64,000 nt of DNA from Ypsolopha sequella. Taxonomy: Eukaryota > Arthropoda > Insecta > Lepidoptera > Ypsolophidae. The position numbers and the translations under genes are program-made. The stretch covers positions 10,929,501-10,993,500 of the forward strand of contig OW203985.1 of NCBI GenBank assembly GCA_934047225.1, read 5' to 3'. The notes beneath the pieces were generated by a model. It ran no database searches, had not been told where the DNA came from, and saw only the letters and a list, made by a program, of their open reading frames with translations. Of the stretch, positions 36,140-47,925 are shown piece after piece. Positions within the stretch are counted from its first letter, which is position 1. Every line of letters begins with the position of its first letter.

Positions 36140-36375
36140 TGTCTCCAAGATGGGCCTGTAGCAATGCGGCCGTATGACGATTACGATGCGCGGTTATCCA
36201 ACTATTGGCACGGTCAGTCCTTGGATGGGTGACCATCTGGATCCCTCCGTGCCTCAGAAAGCACGTAAATCTTTTGGTCCCGGCTGATATCGAATGAAAT
36301 TGTTAAGCCTTCTCAGGGACTTGTATGGCGGTTTGAACAACTCTGACATCAGGTTGCCCACTAACCACACGACAA
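36140..36375 (+). mobile_element. SINE with 5S-rRNA-like segment
   Basis: GGCACGGTCAGTCCTTGGAT and GGGTGACCATCTGG (36207-36240) match the 3' part of eukaryotic 5S rRNA, the region that holds the C-box of its internal promoter. The following body (CTCAGAAAGCACGTAAATC, then TTTTGGTCCCGGCTG) is related to the body of the tRNA-headed SINE at 5.3 kb. The end is near CACACGACAAGAAGAAG. Confidence 0.65.
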
Positions 36376-36379
36376 GAAG

Positions 36380-36440
36380 AAGTTTCCAAGACATCATGAC
36401 ACACCTCTTTCGACTCTTCCGCATTAATCAATCTAGTCAC
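36380..36440 (-). mobile_element. RTE-type LINE C-terminal fragment
   Basis: The minus strand reads VTRLINAEESKEVCHD, closely matching MTRLMDVEEAKEVCKD of the copy at 42.2 kb. It abuts the end of the 5S-like SINE. Confidence 0.6.
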
Positions 36441-36519
36441 ACATTTCTCATATTTCGCATGCTTTTGACTTGGACCTTATGTCGAAAATTTGGTCGGTCT
36501 ATCCATCTATAACTTAAGA

Positions 36520-36880
36520 GCAAAGCTCTTGACGTTGGATTAACCACCATTCCTCTCTATCTTCTGCTAATGATTTAACCTCTTAATATAACATAAAATC
36601 AACTTTCTCCTTCACTTGAGTAAAGTCGCACTAGGTCTTCCTCTTCCTTTTTTATCCTCGCCCTTTCCCTATATGATATTTTTCAAGAAAAATCATCTTC
36701 CTTTTTCTATTTTCAATGGTTTTTAACAAACATCTTTCCTCTTCTACAGTTCTCAGCACTTCCTCATGAGTCTTCTTCTTCGTCCAACTAATTCTATCCA
36801 TCCTACTCCAGCATCACAATTCAAACGCCTCCGTCCTTTCGTGTGTCTCTTTGCGTCCACGTTACCCTAGCATATAATGC
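36520..36880 (-). mobile_element. Decayed LINE reverse-transcriptase C-terminus, second family
   Basis: On the minus strand, pieces in shifting frames read GKGEDKKGRGRP then DFMLY*EVKSLAEDREEWW, which is the tail signature of a LINE endonuclease/reverse transcriptase (usual form GKIEGKRGRGRP ... EVKRLAEDREEWR). Upstream pieces (WIELVGRRRR, and EE/RRGKMFVKNH) correspond to the ISWT..EE(V/E)L block. Several stops and frameshifts show it is dead. Confidence 0.7.
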
Positions 36881-38705
36881 AATGGTCCATATCTGCAGAT
36901 ATAGACTTTTATAAGGCGTTTCCGCCGGTATAAGTTAAAATAATATAATACAATAACTATTGTATAATATTCCTCCAGAATTATTGTTAAGACAGAAGGA
37001 AAAACAAAATTTTGTTACTGTTATGTATTCTAGCGTATTTATAACGTATTTATTCATTACCCGATTCGCCAACCCGTAATGCAATTAAATTATTTACGTC
37101 TAAATGGCGTTACTTCTTTTCCACCCTTGTTAAAAACACAACATAGATGGCTCTGTTATCTTAGTAATTTATAAAGGCAATATTAAAGTACTGAAGCAAT
37201 AAATTTCGCTTAAAAATAATATTGGTTGAGTGATGGTCTTATGCGTTTGGTTCTGATCTGACGACAGAGATGTTTTGAACTGGCCTCTTATTTTTCTCGG
37301 CAATATATAATTCGTAAACCTTTTCGAAGAAAAACTTTCCTGGACTGTTTTTAGCAGACAGATAAAGAAAAAGAAATTTATATTTAGTGACGTCATCATC
37401 ACACATATCCATAGGCGTATTTTTTTTTATGCATTCTAAGGATGCATTCAAGGAGCCAACCATTCAACCTATTATGATAACATCAAAATCGGTTTAAAAG
37501 CACGAAATTAATATTATTGAAATAACATTTCTAAATTGATTTTATACTCATAAACATTATTTTAGATGTATATTTCGGCTCACTTGGCGGCCGGCATCAG
37601 TCGAATCAATTGATCTATTTATTCCGGCAAGCAGAGAAAAATAGCTCATTGAAGTTTAAAAAACGACCAAATTGACCAAGGGTTGAATATATTTGATTTA
37701 ATTTTCGTGAAAATTATTGCAGTAACTAAACGATTTTTACAGTGTATCATTTCCTTCTGATAGATTCTAAGCACTATAAAGGCTACGCTGTTGCTACGTC
37801 GTAGACGTCCGTAGCGGCGCAACGAACAGCTCCCTCGGGACGCGCAGGCCTTCGGTAGGCTTTCTCTTCGCAATTTAGAAGTAGCTTAATAGATATACAT
37901 ATTAGTATAGTGCTTTGTTTTTGGAAAACATTACTTTTAAGTTTACACTTTTTAATAAATAATCGTTTACATTCAAAATAACGAGAAGTAACAAAAGAAA
38001 CGTCTACCTACCTATATATTTTGAGCAGATGGTTAACAATAATATTTTTGTACTTTGGAAACTTTCATTATATTTTAATTGGCCGTATGAGGGACGTTTT
38101 CTGGGTTTCGTCAGAAAGAAAACCGTCTGTATGTCCGTGACTTAAGAACAGGTTCTCCAATCAAGCTGAAAATGAGCTCAAAGGTTTATCTGAAAATTTG
38201 TGATGACATCTCTTATTGGAAAACACCGTGTACGACGACCCACTCTCCTAAAGATTTTTATTCAAGGATCTCAAACTGTTGGTTCTTTTAAAATATCATT
38301 TATACTTGCAATTGTTGATAAACATAACAGGAAATCAAGGATGGTTTTCAACCATACCAATAAATTTTACCATAAAATGTGGTTATTTATTTTCTTGCAA
38401 AATCTTAGAGTCTATGTAGCCTAATAGCTGTAATATCCATAAATATACGAGTATTTCAAGTTAAACAGTCTCACAACCGCATTCAATTCGTAATTTCAAT
38501 ATCTGCGAGGGATATTAACTTAACGACCAACAGTTAGGCAAGCCCACGTATAAATTCCGAGTACATTCGCACTCACCCACGGACTGTACAGTTGAAGATA
38601 AACTATCAAATTAAGGGCCAAATTGAGCCACAAACTGCAAGCAGCTATTTTAGACGAGGGGTGTTTGCCATTTTACCGACTGTTCATTTAAAGTAAACAG
38701 CAAAA
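36881..38705. other. Intergenic with small repeat fragments
   Basis: No gene supported. A fragment at 37565-37610 (minus) and one at 39364-39410 (plus) share a CTGATG.CGGCC .. TGAAATATA motif, which also appears at 24225 and, inverted, at 43885. This is probably an old retroelement end. Confidence 0.35.
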
Positions 38706-38770
38706 AATCTGCGTAGCTCAGTTGGTAAAGCGATCGCCCGTTAAGCAAGGTGTTTCGACCTAAAAACTCT
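38706..38770 (+). mobile_element. tRNA-like SINE head
   Basis: TGCGTAGCTCAGTTGGTAAA and GCGATCGCCCGTTAAGCA look like the 5' half of a tRNA with a good A-box. The B-box is broken (GGTGTTTCGACCT), so it is not a working tRNA gene. Confidence 0.5.
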
Positions 38771-38868
38771 GTTCAGAAATCCTCAGAATTAGATTTCCCT
38801 TTTTTCAAATGGTATGTAAATAACTATAATACATCATACTCGTACTATTAGTGCATACTACAATCTAT

Positions 38869-38945
38869 AGTACGCGACATGGCGGGAGTGCGGGCGAGTA
38901 CATGCATTGTCAGTATGAAATCGCCCGCACTCCCGCTTGTCGCGA
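38869..38945. mobile_element. GC-rich mini-foldback, copy 1
   Basis: Arms GCGACATGGCGGGAGTGCGG and TCGCCCGCACTCCCGCTTGTCG are inverted around a loop containing GTACATGCATTGTCAGTATG. About 77 bp, strongly GC-rich in the stem against AT-rich flanks. A second, inverted copy lies 1.9 kb to the right. Confidence 0.75.
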
Positions 38946-39029
38946 AATATATATTTTATTATATATTTATTATAGTATTAAGAATGTCTATGGTTTACAA
39001 GTTATAAATGGTAGATTTATGTTAAGGGG

Positions 39030-39170
39030 GAACGATTCGTGTCCGCTACTAAACGCACAACTTAAGATTGTCCTTATTGACATTAAACTATGTTCGCGAA
39101 ATGCCATAAATCACATTTATTTAAAATCTTTAATTCAAAATTAAGAAGAACAATCTTAAGCGGACACGAA
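39030..39170. repeat. Interrupted inverted repeat
   Basis: GATTCGTGTCCGCT plus CTTAAGATTGTCCTTA on the left is mirrored at about 39144-39170 by AGAACAATCTTAAGCGGACA and CGAATCC. The left arm carries a 13-bp extra segment (ACTAAACGCACAA) between its two blocks. Confidence 0.6.
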
Positions 39171-40796
39171 TCCTTTTTTACTTGTAAAAAAAAAACGAAA
39201 TAAGTAATACAAAACTACCACAATAAAATTCATGAAATCTATGTTAAGTAAATATATACCTATTTTTCTTTTAAGTTACTTAAATTATTATCAAGTGTCA
39301 CTTTTACTTTTTTATTAACATAACTAACATATCTGTCAAAATTATTTTGTTATATTTTTTTGCATTCGACTGATGACGGCCCCACATCGAGGGTTGAAAT
39401 ATATCGAATAATATTTTTTTATTGTTGTTTTAATGCTTATAAATAAACACAAGATGTAGTAGGTAATACGCTAAACCTTTAAAATTGCACGACTGAAACG
39501 CTGGAGGTGAAAGTTTTCGAGGTGATGCCGTTTTTAAACTGACTTTTACTTGACTAAAAATTGTTGAAAGAGTTTTTATACATATTCAAACTTTGTATTG
39601 CAATGGTTGTCTTTAGAAGAAAAAGCTATCTTGTCTTCTTGTGTCAGAAAGGAAGTCAACATGGATTAATAAATTGTAAAATATAATGTGCTGTTTTCTG
39701 TAAAACTAAGTTAGTAAAGCTCTCACAGTCTAAAAGGCTACAACCCTTGGACACCACTGCGTCATCCAACAACATCTTACAATCGTTGAAACATCACTAG
39801 CCCTGGAAACTCAATGTTATTGTTGAGGAGCACAACTTTGAGGAACTTGCTGTTGTAAGTTCAGCACCTACCCCCCGACCTTCCACCCCTCACCCCGCAC
39901 CGCAGGGCATGAGCTACACAATTATGCTCTACTGAGACTTTGTTTTCTCTACTTTCTTCTCGATCCTTCGACAGACGCATGGGAAATGCAATTTCTACCC
40001 AAGAAAACTCTTTGGATATCTTTCCAAGAATATGTTTTCTTTGAAATTAATTTTATTAACATGAAAATCGTAGGGATGTTTACTCAATTATTTCTTTCAA
40101 ATAAAAATCAAGAAATTGAAAGCAACCTTGGAGACAAGTTCCATTGAACAAAAATCGCGCAGTTTTAGTATTTATTGCAATAATAATAAGAGCAATAGTG
40201 GGTCAGCGGCAAGTTCTTATAAATATGTAGTAAGTATTATACCTATATAAGCTGAAAGCTTCAAATCCATTATTACTTAATTACACACACAGTAAATAAA
40301 GTACCAAGCTGACATCAAAGTCAAGAAAGGGTGTCAAATAATGTCTTGAAAGCACTCTCCTTGTGTCGTAACAAGGCTCGACACCTCGACCAACTCATAA
40401 TTTATGTCAAGACTTGGGACGGACGACATGGGAGTGCGGCAAAGCACACCGCGAACACAGCTGTGCGCTTCAGTAAGTCACTGAAACTTGGTCCAGTCTT
40501 TCAGTAATAATCATATTTCCTTGTAAACTTCAGAATTTCTAGTCTACGAGTTGTATTTTGTTTAAAACGGAAAAATATTGTTTTAAAGCGCCTGCTAAAA
40601 AGAAATAGCAATGTTGTGGATCCTAGTCAGTATGAAGTTAGGGCATTGTACATGTTTTATTGATTATTTATAGTACGTGAAATGTAATGCTTTTTATTTC
40701 TTGTTTCTTCTGATTTTGAGAAAACTTAAAGGATAATACAGTGTCAAGTTACCACAGCGGTTCCTTGTAATGATTAGACAGTAAACATATATTACC

Positions 40797-40873
40797 CGAC
40801 ACGCGGGAGTGCCGGCGATTTCATACTGACATGTATGTTATGTACTCGTCCGCACTCCCGCCTTGTCGCGTAC
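40797..40873. mobile_element. GC-rich mini-foldback, copy 2 (inverted)
   Basis: CGACACGCGGGAGTGCCGGC and CGCACTCCCGCCTTGTCGCG form the stem. The loop holds TTTCATACTGACATGTATG, the complement of the copy-1 loop. The loop is conserved although it cannot be held by base pairing, so the two are copies of one element. Confidence 0.75.
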
Positions 40874-40879
40874 TGTACA

Positions 40880-42180
40880 CATATCACGCATTTGTAGTTA
40901 AATCAAAAATATAGTGTTCTAAAGCGCCTGACAAAAAGTAGTAGCAATGCTGTGGATCCTAATCAATACTGACGTGACTCATTATACAAATTTAAGTGTG
41001 TGAAATATAAAGCTTTATTATTTCTTGTGTTTCTTCTAAAGACTAAAATATCTATACTCAGTACAAAACCTTGTTACGGTATATTTCATAAAACACGTGT
41101 AGCCACAGCATTTCGTTGTAACGATTGAACATATTTATGGGTTTCAATAAACTCCTAATACTTAAACAAGTTTCTAAGGTACTGTAAATTATTAAAACGT
41201 CTATAATTTTGTTATTTCACACAACTTGTTAGGCACGATTGTAATTTCTTATTTAACTCGTAACGAGGTTAGGCGACAACTCCTTAATTATTATTCATGT
41301 TTCGCGTACCTTTAGCCCTGTACTTATATCTTTACTCGGCCCAGAGTTTTGTAATGGAAAAACTTTTTTTAACTGCTGAAATCTCTAGGGCCGTCCATAA
41401 ATAATGGACTATGAGCTGATCACGTAAATACTCAACACTTTTTTAATCAGGTATAAGTAGTTAATAAAAACATACAAACATCTACAATTATTAACCTAGA
41501 AACCCAATAATTTTCTAATGATAGGAACAAAATGCGTGTAAAAATTACTAGCAGAATTGTATATTTTTAGTTTACGAGTACGAATTTCCTACTAAAAAGT
41601 GCATACATCCACCATATTAATCGTAATTTAACATACAATTGAAATTATTTATTGTGAAACACTTTCAACTATGAAGATTTAATGGCTTTAATAAATACTA
41701 TTTATTTGGCACCCGCCTTGAATCAATGTTTAAATACTTTTTTAGGTGGCGTTACTAAAAAAAACACATTCACTGCGTAACATTTCAAAAAGCTCAAAAT
41801 ACCCAGTCATTTTCGAGTTAAGCTGCCGCTGTCGGCTTCGACTTTGCTTTACGTTACGGGTTTCCGTTCCCACCTCCTAGTCTACCTTCTAAGGCCGTAC
41901 ATAAATAACTGTAGCTGCAAGCTGTTACGCACGAACAGGAGTTTAGAGTTCCTCGTTGGATTGCGACGAAGCCGAGGGGTCAGTCTGCACGTAGGTAATT
42001 ATTTTAAGAAACAATGCCATAAAACGCTTTGTTGGTGCTCTTTTTTGGGGCCCTAAAACGTGAGTGTAACGGCTGGGAATGGATATTACGTCGTAAAAGA
42101 AAAAAGATGGATTTTTTTAAGTAACTCGCTTTCCTTTTCTTCTAAAACGCTAGCGTTTTTTTATATGCGTATATACAAAC
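40880..42180. other. Intergenic, nothing recognised
   Basis: No gene, RNA or repeat boundary supported here. Confidence 0.4.
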
Positions 42181-42184
42181 ATAT

Positions 42185-42700
42185 ACTCACGCCTATCTCC
42201 CAGAAGGGTAGGCAGAGACTAAAGATTTCCGTCTGCTACGATCCTTCATACCTCTTTCGCCTCTTCCACATCCATTAATCTAGTCATACAAGTACTTTTA
42301 AAATTGCCCTTCTTTAATATGTCGCCAACTTGGTCAGCATACTTCCTTCTAGGGCGGCCTGCTAGCCTAACATGGCCAGCGTTTAACATTTGACACAACA
42401 AAATACCATATTCCATGTGTTTAATGTCAAATTGGGCTGTCAAAAGGTGTTTAGAGGGTGTTAAAAACCGACCATGTTAGGCTAGCTGGTCAAGCTGTAC
42501 CTTCCACTTGTGCACAATATATTTCTTTTGTCAGTCTACTTTCATTCATCCTCTCTACATGTCCAAACCACCGAAGCATTCCTTTTTCTATATTTTTATT
42601 TGCGCTTTTTATTTGGTCTGAGGCGCAGACATGCACGTATATCTGCTTCAGAAAGTTGTTTATTCTCATCACATCAGTAATATACGAGTACATACATGTA
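42185..42700 (-). mobile_element. RTE-type LINE C-terminal remnant
   Basis: The minus strand reads KNIEKGMLRWFGHVERMNES then RLTKEIYCAQVEG (42590-42490), then LAGRPRRKYADQVGDILKKG and MTRLMDVEEAKEV (42370-42246), then DRSRRKSLVSAYPSGR to about 42190. This is the C-terminal tail of a LINE endonuclease/reverse transcriptase (RWFGHV.RM ... GRPRR ... YPSG). Short gaps and a frame break separate the pieces, so it is non-functional. It is the longest of four copies in the window. Confidence 0.85.
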
Positions 42701-43140
42701 GTTTCATTTAAGGTGACCTGTCTATTTATTTTCGGTACTAGCTTTTCGCTCGCAGCTCCACCCGTTTTTATTGAATCTTTGCCCCGTTATTGGCTTGGCG
42801 GTGATTTTATCGTCACTTCATTTCGCCTATATGTTGACCAGGGTCACTACAATGATAGTAAAGAAAACCGTATCCAAATCCTTTGAGTGGTTCTCGAGCT
42901 AAAACGGAACAGACAGACAAAAATTGTAAAAATTGTAGTTTTGGCCTCAGCAAAATACTAATAATCCATTTAAAATTTCAATAATTTTATGAATATATAG
43001 GTATAATATTATATATTTACACTCATATATATATAAACTTACTTTACTTATTATATTATTTACATATTATTTCTGAATTTTAAATTTTTCAATGGACACT
43101 GATGTACAGGCACGACTTTTTTACTACTTTATTATTATTA

Positions 43141-43410
43141 TATACAAGGTGACTTTTTGATCATCGTCCAAATTAATACTAGTGGCTTGGTAAGTGATCA
43201 GTATCATGGATCAATAACAATTTTGGTGAAATTCGTAAAATGAAATTTTGACTTCCCATAGTGATTCACTCGGGACTGGAACTGAATTTATATGGGAAGC
43301 CGAAATTTCATTTTACGAATTTCACAAAAATTGTTACTGATCCAAGATACTGACCACTTATCAAGCCTCCAGTATGAATTTGGACGATGATCAAAAAATC
43401 ACCTTGTATA
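43141..43410. mobile_element. Foldback MITE, AAGGTGA family, copy 3
   Basis: A 270-bp element whose two halves pair almost completely: left end TATACAAGGTGAC and right end TCACCTTGTATA; GGTGAAATTCGTAAAATGAA against its inverted partner near 43310. The centre is GATTCACTCGGGACTGGA. It is closely similar in length and sequence to 56089-56356. Confidence 0.85.
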
Positions 43411-44590
43411 TATTGTCAGAACCCATCCATGAAAGAAAAAGCTTACATTCCAGCTTTTTGAACCCGTTTCTTGGCTCTTAACGAGGTATTACGATAAAGA
43501 AGGCTTTCCCAACATATTTTAGGCAGTTCCAATTCAATTCGGTCCTTCAAAAAGAGTGTCGTTCCGAAACTCTAAAAGAATAAAAACTACAGTTGGAACG
43601 ATAACCGTTCTGCCTATTCAAAGGTCGAACGGTCACTATCAGAAGTGCACCGGAACTTCTCTCTTTGAGTTATGGTCGGCCACTTCCGGTGGATGTATTT
43701 CCGATCTGTATGCGCCCTTGTGCTTTGCTACACACAGACCGGTCACAAGCTACATTTTGATCATATTTTTCCATTTTTTGTTCAAGCCTTTTGTAGAGCA
43801 CCATGTTTCGCAACACGTAAAATTTTTCTTATAAGTTACAGTTTTCATTTGGGGCACAATTTTACAATTTACTGATAAAATCTATGATATATTTCAGGCC
43901 TCACTGGGCCATCAGCACTCATATGTATTTATTTATAATTAAATATCAAGGAATTATAAAACAAATAATCTGATAAAGGCAATATAAATTTATTTAGTTT
44001 TCATTCGGATAATATACATTGTACGCGTCAAAGTACGCAAAAAAGCCTTAAATCGTCATTGTTGTTTTACGAAAATATTACGTCTAGCATTTTTTATTAA
44101 TAAGGATACTCAGTTGATCAAAATACACTGTTTTATTTAGATTTTGTATATACTTGAACTGCACCATCTCAACTCGTCACCGCGCCTATTACGGGCAAAA
44201 GCTCTTCAATTATCTATTAACGCCCAGACCAAATGAGGCTGGACCTAGGAGCATAAAATTATTTTAGGAAAATCCACCAAGAAAGTATTTAAGGAAATTC
44301 CCACGGGATCAGGAAAAATGGAATCCAAAGCAAAGTTGCGGGACGTCCGCCAGATTTTGTATGTTCTTGTTACCCCACTGTATTAAATACAGATATACAG
44401 TGTGTGGTCTACAACGCAATGGTCAGTTAAGCGGTCAATGAATCATAACTAATCAGAGGAGGGGCTTAAAATTCAGTGTTTTTGAATGCTATCGTTTCTA
44501 CATTATAAATTATTAGGGTAGTTTCCGTGGGATTGTTAATTTAACATGTAATGATTGTGATTTTAAGAGTAACAATGTAGACGTAATGTT
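43411..44590. other. Intergenic, nothing recognised
   Basis: No gene supported. A 92-codon plus frame at 43556-43834 has no recognisable domain. An inverted retroelement-end-like motif (TATATTTCAGGCCTCACTGG) lies near 43888. Confidence 0.35.
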
Positions 44591-44690
44591 ATAATTCAAA
44601 TTCAAATTCAAATCCAAATAGTTTATTTTGCAAAGTAGGTATATAAAATACACGTTTCACAAGTCAAAATTTAATCTTTTAAAAAAATAT
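44591..44690 (-). mobile_element. SINE/LINE tail, inverted
   Basis: Repeated AATTCA units, then CAAATAGTTTATTTTGCAAA and AAGTAGGTATA, matching in inverse the tail at 25140-25210. The tandem AATTCA run is the element's variable 3' end. Confidence 0.6.
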
Positions 44691-45010
44691 ATGTACATGA
44701 ACTAGATTAAAGGTTTATTTAATTTATGTAGCAATAATATACGATTAAAATTATAGGTAAAATATATATTATACAAGGTGAAATCCAATTAACCACCCGA
44801 ACCCACACCGGAGAGCCGGCCAGGGACCAGGAACAAGGTTCAATGATCACCAAAACATTTCTATATTGTTCAATATAATATTCTTAGGGCTGCTTACAGG
44901 GTACATGGACTAAGTTAATAACCATAGATGAGCGCTTAAGGTTAGAAAGTATATATTTTTTTCTTGAAGTATCAATTTAGTTGATTTATCAACCAGGCCA
45001 CAAATGTTAT

Positions 45011-45405
45011 TTTTCAATGCATGTGCTCGTAAAGGCCCACTTTTTATGCATCAAAACCGAACAAAAAGTCGATTATTTTGCCCTAGGGCTTTATTATTAT
45101 TATTTTTTAAAATTTATTTACAATGGTTGGCTAACCTGCAGCCTTTCTTGTGTACCATAGATGTTATACTTTTTTTTCCACTGTTTAACGGCTCTGGATA
45201 CAGTCCTTTTGAGCCAATTATAATTTAAAGTTCACAAGATTACATTTATTTTCATTTCCTCACACTATGCATTGAAAAACGTAGTATGATACACGGGCGT
45301 AAAAGCAATAAATTACTCGGTTACGTTTAAAACACTCGCTACGCTCGTGTTTTAAATCGTCCTCGTAATTTATTCCTTTTCGCCCTAGTAGCATAAACTA
45401 CTATT
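45011..45405 (-). mobile_element. Palindrome-headed repeat, copy 4
   Basis: Inverted copy from ATGCATGTGCTCGTAAAGGC to TAGTAGCATAAACTACTA, with the palindrome apex ACACTCGCTACGCTCGTG. It is nearly identical to 16228-16632 read on the other strand. Confidence 0.8.
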
Positions 45406-47076
45406 AATAAACTTTTCTAGATGCGAGCCGTCTAAATAATCGATTTTCGTCTGACAGCTCCGTGGTAGCTCCACTTTATAGATAGTCTTATTTCCATCTC
45501 AATGGCTCCCTCTTGGTCGACTATTATAATGTAAAATCTCTTCTGTGCTTACATCTGCGGAATATTTAAGCCTTCATTAATATTTAACTTTCTTTTTTCC
45601 AGGCGGCCATGGCTCGCGCTGAAACAAATCTCATAAATATGTAATGTTTTGTTGAAAACGCCCGGTTTTTGTTGTATTTAACTCAATTATGAAACGTGTG
45701 AGTTTATGGCTCAACAATATTACCATAATTTATTAGCGTTTTGTCAGGAAAACCAAACCTTTTTGTTTGTCTGTCTAGCCGAAGTATATAATTCTTAATT
45801 AGGGAAAGGTCAAGTAATAAGAATTTAAAACGCACCCGGGGAAAATAATAGTAACTCACATTTTTAACTGCGCAACGAGGTTCAGGTCAAGCTTTCGATG
45901 AGATTATGACATCCTCAGGACTCATCGGGAGAACGATCGTGCATGGCGTTCAGTCCTTTACGGCACACAAAAATCGTTCCCAGTCAGTAACGTTTTGAAA
46001 CGCAAGTTAAATTGAAATGAAAGAAAGAAAAGCTGGCGGCTGGCAGTGTTTTTGCCGGCCTGTTCTGATAATGTGCGCTCCCAAATCCTTCAAAAATCCT
46101 TATTATGTATTTACATTAAGGCGATATGTAAAAGTTTTAGCGTCCCTGTTACTCCATATGCGAAAAAACCCTCAGTGCGAGAGGGACGGATTCGTGGAAA
46201 AGTAGCAAAAAGTCGGTTTTTTATTAATATAAAATGTACTAAAAATGCAATTAAAATTTCGTTTAACCAGATCTTAGATACTGTTAAAACCCATCTAATA
46301 AAATATAATTGCAGTCCATATGTCATTCTAAATTGTCAAACCAGGAGAATTGGTGTTGATATAGACCTCATTTCAATAAATATTTCTATGGAGCCGAAAT
46401 TTTCCAATCGCGTTACTGTTTTAACAGATCCCTAGAAAAAAGACTCCAAAAATAATGTACTATTTTTTTTTAATTATACATTATTTACCGAAGTAGATAT
46501 AGAAGTTCTAAAAGTGACGATTTTTTTTCCGTAACGCCTTAACACAAATTTCTATTTGCAATAGCCGTAAATACAAAGGTTTTGGTCAAATAGTTAATAT
46601 TATTATTTATTACATTAGGTTACCTTAGTTTAAGACAAAATAAAATAACAATGTTTTAAACCTTAATCAGCATTTTGTGCGGAGCATAAATATTTGAGGA
46701 TATTAGATATAAAATATTAAACAAAATTTTTTTTTCTTATCCGGAAAAGAGAATAAACCCTTTCCTTCCGCTTGACCGAGGGCGTTTGGGTCATAATTCG
46801 AGACATCCAATGAAATTCTCAACCTTAAGGGTTCCATGCGTAAATATATCAAAAACCCTAACAGTATTTTGTTATTGAAGAATTTGAAGTAGCATCGTCA
46901 CTGGAATTTATTGCAAAAATACTCTCGTAAATTGTAACGTCAAAGTACATTTAGGTTGCATCAGCCAAGAAAGTTTGAAATTCTTTTACAATTTATGCGT
47001 ACATATAAAACACCACAAATAAAAGGTACTTATTTGTTTGTCCGTTACATCAAACCATCATGATTTTCGGAAATCC
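45406..47076. other. Intergenic, no gene supported
   Basis: No gene supported. Overlapping plus frames at 46017-46435 have no recognisable domain or splice support. Confidence 0.35.
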
Positions 47077-47368
47077 ATATATATGTTGCAGTCAAAACTC
47101 ATAGCCGGTTAAAAGTAGTTTTGAATGCGAAAATCAGTCAAAACTAGTTTTGACTAAGTTGGTCTGATTCGTTCCGCGACTTGCCATACCTAACCTTCTA
47201 ACCTAACCTACCGGCTCTCTTCTGCGCTGCAGGACATCCGAAAAACTAATTTTGCCTGCGAATATCAGTCAACACTACGTCCTTAGTCAAAACTAGTTTT
47301 GACTGACTCATTCTTGCAGTCAAAAGTAGTTTTGACCAGTTATGACTTTTGACTGTGACATATATATT
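47077..47368. mobile_element. Foldback element built of GTTTTGACT palindromes
   Basis: About 290 bp with inverted arms of about 85 bp. Left end ATATATATGTTGCAGTCAAA and right end TTTTGACTGTGACATATAT. Each arm contains the perfect 20-bp palindrome AGTCAAAACTAGTTTTGACT (47136-47155 and 47285-47304). The middle is single copy and GC-richer. No coding content. Confidence 0.75.
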
Positions 47369-47751
47369 TAAGAAGATACGATTCATGTTCAAATTTTTAG
47401 CTCAGAATCTGAAGCTATAAGGCAACCCTTCATAAATATATTTCCCGCATTTGTCCAGATTTTTTCATACATAGCAATATTGGAATAAAAGCGAACAAGG
47501 AAAAGTCTCGCTTTGAAATTGCAGGGGTCCGCACCCGCCATAAATAATAAACACAATATGTGACGTGTGCTATACCGACTACGACTTTACCATTTATGAT
47601 GTCTTCTTGTATTGTGACAATATTTTAAAACGTTACGGCAAGCGAATGAACTTTACGCTACGCTACGTAGTTGCGTTGCGGTGCAATTCTGCGTAATGCT
47701 ACATGCTGCCGATAAAGTTTCTTTTTCATTTATATTTTAGTACGAATAGAA

Positions 47752-47925
47752 GCAGTCGCAGCTCAAGTTGGTCGGTAGGACGCAGGACGTTTAGTGTTGA
47801 AATCCAGATGCGAATCTACACCGGTCGAGCAAGCACCAATGAGTTTATGTGCATAGTATATTTGTAGCACTTGCTGAATGGCGAAGGACGGGTGGCTGTA
47901 AGGAAAACGTGCATGTCAAAACGAA
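47752..47925 (+). mobile_element. SINE, decayed head
   Basis: GTCGCAGCTCAAGTTGGTCG is a decayed tRNA-like start. The body GCAAGCACCAATGAGTTTAT and GTAGCACTTGCTGAATGGCG aligns with the SINE at 32.1-32.4 kb. The shared 3' end is missing. Confidence 0.6.

Noticed and set aside
36207..36240. 5S rRNA gene
   Set aside because: Only the 3' part of 5S is recognisable; the first two thirds and the terminator are absent, and SINE body follows.
38709..38760. tRNA gene with a good 5' half
   Set aside because: The T-arm is broken (GGTGTTTCGACCT), so it is a SINE head or dead tRNA.
43556..43834. 92-codon plus frame as a small gene
   Set aside because: No recognisable domain, with a second overlapping frame of similar quality; probably chance.
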